From the NCBI GenBank assembly GCA_050954285.1, contig JBPBPL010000014.1, positions 83,956-147,955 on the forward strand: a DNA stretch of 64,000 nucleotides. The letters run 5' to 3'. The notes under the pieces were generated by a model. It was not told where the DNA came from and did not search any database. It saw only the letters and a list, made by a program, of their open reading frames with translations. The translations under genes and the position numbers were made by a program. The DNA comes from Mucilaginibacter_A sp050954285. GTDB lineage: Bacteria; Bacteroidota; Bacteroidia; Sphingobacteriales; Sphingobacteriaceae. Each line of letters begins with the position of its first letter. Within the stretch, counting starts at the first letter, position 1. Below are positions 60,540-64,000 of the stretch, in pieces.

Positions 60540-60848
60540 ATGCAAACTCAAAAAATAACTTTAGCTATCCTTACCGTGCTTGCTGCTTGCACTTTCTCGG
60601 CTTGCAATGGTAATCGTGACAAAACCTCTACTGATTCGCAAAGCGGACAATCCACGTCCCAATCGCAAACTTCCGGAAACGATTCTTCTCATACTACCGA
60701 TAATCGCCGCCAGGAAGTAGGCGGATTAAAGGGATCTGAAGGTGCTGCAGCCAGTGGAAATACCAATGCCAACCAAACAACAACCGCACAGGGCATGACA
60801 GGCGCTGATTCTGTTTATCAGAAAAGCACGCAAAAGTCTCCAAAATAA
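60540..60848 (+). CDS. Ser/Thr/Gln-rich small lipoprotein
   Basis: A 102-residue protein with a lipobox (FSAC, cysteine 22 preceded by hydrophobic LAILTVLAACTF) and a low-complexity, probably disordered tail rich in Ser, Thr, Gln, Asn. No domain recognised. It is followed after 25 bases by a second, shorter lipoprotein gene with similar composition. Confidence 0.75.
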   Translation: MQTQKITLAILTVLAACTFSACNGNRDKTSTDSQSGQSTSQSQTSGNDSSHTTDNRRQEVGGLKGSEGAAASGNTNANQTTTAQGMTGADSVYQKSTQKSPK

Positions 60849-60873
60849 CCTAATCAAAGATCCAATTTTATAT

Positions 60874-61044
60874 ATGAAAAAGTTCCTATTCTTTGTCCTG
60901 ATTCTTGCCACAACCGGCATCATGCAGGCTTGCAACAGCTCTAATGGTGATCGTTCCAAATCTGGCCGTGCGGATACTGTTGGATTGAAAACCGGCTCCA
61001 TGAAAGACAGCACCAACGGTTTGAAAGACACGCTTAAACATTAA
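60874..61044 (+). CDS. Very small lipoprotein (56 aa)
   Basis: A 56-residue open frame with a classic signal and lipobox (MKKFLFFVLILATTGIMQAC, cysteine 20) and a short polar tail ending LKDTLKH. Its position after another lipoprotein and before a strong terminator supports it. Function unknown. Confidence 0.72.
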   Translation: MKKFLFFVLILATTGIMQACNSSNGDRSKSGRADTVGLKTGSMKDSTNGLKDTLKH

Positions 61045-61060
61045 TTTCTGCTAAAAACCA

Positions 61061-61104
61061 TCCATAAAAGAAGCTTCCTAAAAATCAGGAAGCTTTTTTA
61101 TGGA
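61061..61104. terminator. Bidirectional terminator with repeat-like arms
   Basis: AAGCTTCCT / AGGAAGCTT stem extended by TCCATAAA/TTTATGGA, between convergent genes; its left arm is a one-mismatch repeat copy. Confidence 0.88.
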
Positions 61105-61114
61105 TATAAAATCA

Positions 61115-62206
61115 TTAGTTAATTACCCGCCCAATCCTGTCCCAGCGAATTTTGTTTAAAAGTGAAGCCGAGCTGTCCACGCTCATCCAAGTTAGCATCG
61201 CTTTGCCAATCACATGGTCTTCCGGCACATAGCCCCAAAAGCGCGAATCCAGCGAATTATGGCGGTTATCGCCCATCATCCAATAATAATTCAGTTTAAA
61301 AGTATATTGCTTTGCCAATTTTCCATTGATAAAAACAGCATCGCCTTTTTGCGCCACTTTGTTGTTTTCGTAAAATTCGATGGCACGTTTGTATAAAATC
61401 ATGGTCGAATCGTTCAGCGCAATCGTCATCCCTTTTTTAGGTAGCACCAGCGGACCGAAGTTGTCTTCGTTCCATTTAAAACGATTGTTATGTGGAAAAA
61501 TTTGTAAATCAAAATCGCCTTTTGGTTTGATAACTGGCACAACAGATTTTACGTTGGAATAGCTTTTCAATACCGAAAGGTTTTCCGTTGGAATAATCAT
61601 TTCAAATGTGTTTTCGTCTAATTGCTGACGGATCTCGATGTGTAGTTCCTTGAAAATATCCGGGTTGATATCGCGGCCATCAGTTTTAACTTCATAAGAG
61701 GTTTGTGCTGCCACGGCATTGGCATTTGGTTTTCCATTGATTAAAACCTGTCCGTTTACAAGTGTAAGTACATCACCTAGCGTGGCCTGGCAACGTTTAA
61801 TCAGCAACGTACGCACATCCACAGGCTTGTCAATTTCTTCGGGTTTATTAAAAACCACCACATCACCTTTTTGAATTTCAGACAATCCCGGCAACCGGAA
61901 ATAGGGCAATTTCAGTCCGGCCCAGTAAGTTTTGATACTGTCGTTAGTCAAAGTGGATTCTAAAAATGGAACCGCAATTGGCGTAAACGGCATCCGCGGA
62001 CCGTAACTGATTTTGCTTACAAACAAATAATCGCCTACCAGTAACGAGCGTTCCATCGAGCCGGACGGAATTGCGTAAGCCGAAAATAACAATCCACGAA
62101 AAATAGTGGAAATAACTACGGCAAACAGTACAGCATCCAGCCATTCGCGTACTTTCGTTTTTTTAAGTTGATTTTCGGGCTTTTTGGTTTTGAATCTCCA
62201 GTTCAT
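61115..62206 (-). CDS. lepB: Signal peptidase I
   Basis: A 363-residue inner-membrane serine/lysine protease. One membrane helix (about residues 24-44) precedes the catalytic serine S50 in AIPSGSMERSL; the lysine lies in RTLLIKRCQATLGDV, and GDNRHNSLDSRFWGYVPEDHVIGKA is the conserved box E. The large insertion between the boxes is normal for Bacteroidota. It cleaves signal peptides at the periplasmic face. A repeat copy at 61330 encodes DAVFI. Confidence 0.95.
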   Translation of the reverse strand: MNWRFKTKKPENQLKKTKVREWLDAVLFAVVISTIFRGLLFSAYAIPSGSMERSLLVGDYLFVSKISYGPRMPFTPIAVPFLESTLTNDSIKTYWAGLKLPYFRLPGLSEIQKGDVVVFNKPEEIDKPVDVRTLLIKRCQATLGDVLTLVNGQVLINGKPNANAVAAQTSYEVKTDGRDINPDIFKELHIEIRQQLDENTFEMIIPTENLSVLKSYSNVKSVVPVIKPKGDFDLQIFPHNNRFKWNEDNFGPLVLPKKGMTIALNDSTMILYKRAIEFYENNKVAQKGDAVFINGKLAKQYTFKLNYYWMMGDNRHNSLDSRFWGYVPEDHVIGKAMLTWMSVDSSASLLNKIRWDRIGRVIN

Positions 62207-62288
62207 CGGTTTTAGGTTGAGGTGAGCAATTACCTATTAGATCACGTCCGAAAGTATTTGTTACAGCCTCAGCCTAAAAAAAAGGTGT

Positions 62289-62300
62289 TAAAAGAAGCAT
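62289..62300 (-). repeat. Dispersed repeat copy upstream of lepB
   Basis: Exact TAAAAGAAGCAT; a partial copy of the GT form lies at 62328-62337. Confidence 0.85.
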
Positions 62301-62360
62301 CATTTTTTTTAAACCTTTTTTAGGCCAACTGTTTTTATCAGGAGAAAACCAATAAAAGAT

Positions 62361-62576
62361 ATGAAAAAAGGAGAAACCGTAACCTGGAAATTTGGCAAAG
62401 GTGAAGCAGAAGGCATAGTGAAAGAAACGTTTACCGAGCCGGTTGAAAAGAAAATTAAAAGTGCCACCGTAAAACGAAATGCCAGCAAAGAAAAACCAGC
62501 CGTTTTAGTAGAGCAGAAAAATGGCAACGAAGCTTTAAAATCAGAAAGCGAGCTAACAAAAGGGAAAAAGAAATAG
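62361..62576 (+). CDS. HVA1 TUDOR-like (DUF2945) small protein
   Basis: A 71-residue protein starting MKKGETVTWKFGKGEAEGIVKETFTEPVEKKIKS, the hypervirulence-associated TUDOR-domain pattern, ending in a lysine-rich tail. These small proteins are common in bacteria; role unknown, possibly nucleic-acid or ribosome-associated. Confidence 0.82.
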   Translation: MKKGETVTWKFGKGEAEGIVKETFTEPVEKKIKSATVKRNASKEKPAVLVEQKNGNEALKSESELTKGKKK

Positions 62577-62594
62577 TTGCTTCGGTGGAAAGTA

Positions 62595-62606
62595 ATGCTT
62601 CTTTTA
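62595..62606 (+). repeat. Dispersed repeat copy with strong second block
   Basis: Exact ATGCTTCTTTTA followed by TCGACCTAAAATT; the closest match to the extended consensus. Confidence 0.88.
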
Positions 62607-62621
62607 TCGACCTAAAATTAA

Positions 62622-62656
62622 AAAACCCGGCCCTGATTAAACAGAGTCGGGTTTTG
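62622..62656. terminator. Bidirectional terminator
   Basis: AAAACCCGG...TCGGGTTTT hairpin between convergent genes. Confidence 0.78.
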
Positions 62657-62675
62657 TTGATATATTAAAATTTAT

Positions 62676-63656
62676 TTAAGGGGCAACAGCATCAGTTCCG
62701 CCATCTTCGGAAGGCACACCAACTACTTTAAAAATGCGGGTGTCTCCAGAATTATCTTCCTGATAATAAACACCATCTGGCGAAACAAAAAGCTTTTCGC
62801 CATTGATTTTTACTTTCCGGCTATCTGATGGGATAGAATTAACAACATCACCAACGCGTGGCAAATTATTGTTGTACTGTTGTTGCGGATACTGGTTGTT
62901 GGTTTGCGGCGCAGCATCATTATATTGCTGATCGTCCTGGTTGCCATCGGTATTCAACACACCGTCTTTGCCAGCTACCTGATATACTTTCTTGCCATTT
63001 TCGTTAATAATAGGCAAGTAATAGATGCCATCTTTTTCAAAATACTGTTTGCCATCAATGGTTATATCCTGTGCACCTCTTGGCAAACGAGGTACTTCGG
63101 CACCAACTGGCGGCGCAACTACCTGGTAACCATCATTATATTGCTGATAAAACAAGCCTTCGTTGTAATAATACGGATAGCCGCCATAAGAAAACGGATA
63201 ATAGCCATAAGGCAAAGTATTGATATAGAAACCAATACGCGGAAAATAGCCACGATAGTAAGGACCATAACCGCCACCATAAAATCCGCCGCGATAATAT
63301 GGGTAAGATCGACCATAACCATAACCGCCGCGGTAATTTAAATTAAGGTTTACACCACCACGAATGCCGCCCCCATAAGATCTTCCCGGTGCAAAACGCG
63401 GACCAGCAGCAATACGGTTTCCACCACCTATACCACCTTGAGGGCCGGCACTAATCCGGGGTCCGGGGCCACTAAGGTTCCGGCCACCACCACCAAAACT
63501 TCTGCCGCCGCCGCCGGAACTTCTACCGCCGCCGCCGGAACCACCTCTGCCGCCACCGCCATGTTGTGCATCAGCAACAGAGAATGAAGCCAAAATAACC
63601 AAGCCTGCTAAAAACAGTTGCTTGCTAAACTTCCTGATATAATTTATTTTTTTCAC
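62676..63656 (-). CDS. Gly/Tyr-rich exported protein (DUF6515-like)
   Basis: A 326-residue protein: signal peptide (about 1-30, ending ADA), then a glycine-rich segment with GGGGRSSGGGG repeats and a GYGYGRSYPYYRGGFYGGG tyrosine-rich stretch, then two related modules each containing IDGKQYFEKDGIYY and INGEKLFVSPDGVYYQ. The second half fits DUF6515. Probably an outer-membrane or cell-surface structural protein; function unknown. Confidence 0.82.
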   Translation of the reverse strand: MKKINYIRKFSKQLFLAGLVILASFSVADAQHGGGGRGGSGGGGRSSGGGGRSFGGGGRNLSGPGPRISAGPQGGIGGGNRIAAGPRFAPGRSYGGGIRGGVNLNLNYRGGYGYGRSYPYYRGGFYGGGYGPYYRGYFPRIGFYINTLPYGYYPFSYGGYPYYYNEGLFYQQYNDGYQVVAPPVGAEVPRLPRGAQDITIDGKQYFEKDGIYYLPIINENGKKVYQVAGKDGVLNTDGNQDDQQYNDAAPQTNNQYPQQQYNNNLPRVGDVVNSIPSDSRKVKINGEKLFVSPDGVYYQEDNSGDTRIFKVVGVPSEDGGTDAVAP

Positions 63657-63971
63657 TGTATTAATTTTTAAGCTGTTTATAGAAGTGAGACTATAATAAG
63701 TTTTAAAAGTTTATTCAGGTTTAATATTTGTTTAATGAAATTCAAGCAAAAATCAGATTCGTAAGCCAACTAACTGTTTTTTGTATTGAAAAAAATTTGT
63801 TGCTGATTTTATAACGATAAAAACAATACTTGAATCTTTTACCGTAATCAGATAGACTTTTTTATAAAAGAAAGTAATTTTCTTCACAGAAAAGATTGTA
63901 ACTACAAAGTTATACGGCCATCAGCCTGAATTAAAGTGGATTTTTGATTGAAAGCACTAATTTTATCAGCA

Positions 63972-63983
63972 TAAAAACAGCAT
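63972..63983 (-). repeat. Dispersed repeat copy at the window edge
   Basis: Exact TAAAAACAGCAT, three bases before a possible start codon. The remaining gap 63657-63985 is AT-rich with only a degenerate repeat at 63817. Confidence 0.85.
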
Positions 63984-63985
63984 TA

Positions 63986-64000
63986 ATGAAAAAAATATTT
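63986..64000 (+). CDS. Possible start of a gene cut by the window end
   Basis: ATGAAAAAAATATTT reads MKKIF, a typical beginning of a signal peptide. Five codons cannot prove a gene. Confidence 0.35.

Larger units (their letters stand above)
975..63983. repeat. Dispersed 12-bp repeat family ATRCTKYTTTTA (57 exact copies)
   Basis: This entry lists the family, counted by eye. Exact plus-strand copies start at 975, 5619, 11670, 13627, 16188, 17048, 19620, 20822, 23107, 24103, 24762, 25836, 26396, 26706, 28341, 29946, 30324, 37426, 37715, 38203, 41051, 48852, 50117, 51227, 54532, 56409, 60115, 62595. Exact minus-strand copies start (left end) at 6061, 7235, 8757, 13601, 17038, 21352, 23193, 24668, 28710, 29239, 30417, 33903, 36409, 40295, 41069, 42338, 44848, 45340, 45544, 47255, 47637, 49621, 51613, 53608, 56997, 58096, 61330, 62289, 63972. 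One-mismatch copies: 6043, 35330, 36834, 38327, 42984, 43330, 44872, 54741, 54978, 61065. Types: 20 ATGCTTCTTTTA, 5 ATACTTCTTTTA, 16 ATGCTGTTTTTA, 16 ATACTGTTTTTA. Thirty are intergenic, 23 in genes, 4 on gene boundaries. Confidence 0.93.

Noticed and set aside
62880..63341. 153-residue isoleucine-rich plus-strand ORF opposite the Gly/Tyr-rich protein
   Set aside because: Composition is explained by the complement of Gly/Tyr codons; the minus-strand frame has a signal peptide and repeated modules.
975..63983. Interpreting the 12-bp word as a CRISPR or a polar KOPS/Chi-like signal
   Set aside because: No regular spacer spacing, so not CRISPR. Strand use is balanced 28/29, which argues against a polar replichore signal within this window.

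Overview
The window looks like a chromosomal segment from a member of the Bacteroidota, most likely family Sphingobacteriaceae (Mucilaginibacter/Pedobacter-like). This rests on the AT-leaning composition, TAnnTTTG-type -7 promoter elements, a long NusB, the gene order nusB - DUF1573 lipoprotein - yajC - YbbR-like - coaE, a Bacteroidota-style MATE/ABC/TonB repertoire and many DUF families common in that phylum. Genus is an inference. There are two tRNA genes (Arg-CCG, Ser-TGA), one cobalamin riboswitch, no rRNA, no CRISPR array, no transposase and no prophage.

Layout. 1-4.4 kb: 3' end of a TonB-dependent siderophore-type receptor, a reverse-strand AraC regulator, then a divergent two-gene beta-mannan module (GH26 mannanase and mannobiose/cellobiose 2-epimerase). 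4.4-9.7 kb: dinB, tRNA-Arg, ychF, mgtE and small conserved genes. 9.8-16.8 kb: an ABC exporter, the nusB-to-coaE housekeeping run, an MBL-fold nuclease with a tiny DUF5522 gene fused to its stop codon, and a MarR regulator. 16.8-24.6 kb: ZIP transporter, PAP2 phosphatase, glmM, cysteine desulfurase, a strongly acidic protein, an ABC-F ATPase, a DMT transporter and a c-type cytochrome. 24.7-30.6 kb: M28 peptidase, proB, a 277-bp long-inverted-repeat element, proA, amine oxidase. 30.7-36.8 kb: a complete L-rhamnose catabolic operon (rhaT, rhaEW fusion, rhaI, FGGY kinase). 36.8-40.9 kb: serine beta-lactamase-like hydrolase, then riboswitch-controlled btuB and a DUF6580 membrane protein. 41-64 kb: mixed housekeeping and stress genes (sirtuin, fRMsr, 3-methyladenine glycosylase, HDAC-like, MATE, GNAT, htpG, rluD, thioredoxin, lepB) and several small unknowns.

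The outstanding signal is not a gene. A 12-bp word, ATRCTKYTTTTA (KY is TC or GT), occurs 57 times exactly, equally on both strands (28/29), about once per 1.1 kb. It is usually followed after 5-7 GC-richer bases by a second AT block (TAAAA-like). Copies sit mostly between genes, often touching stop codons or forming inverted pairs resembling terminators. One pair abuts a tRNA 5' end, one copy lies in a peripheral loop of the cobalamin riboswitch, and 23 copies lie inside genes in several reading frames. Density, strand symmetry, inverted pairing at gene ends and AT-rich flank resemble DNA uptake sequences of Neisseria/Haemophilus or other genome-wide iterated protein-binding words. No such family in Sphingobacteriaceae is known to me.
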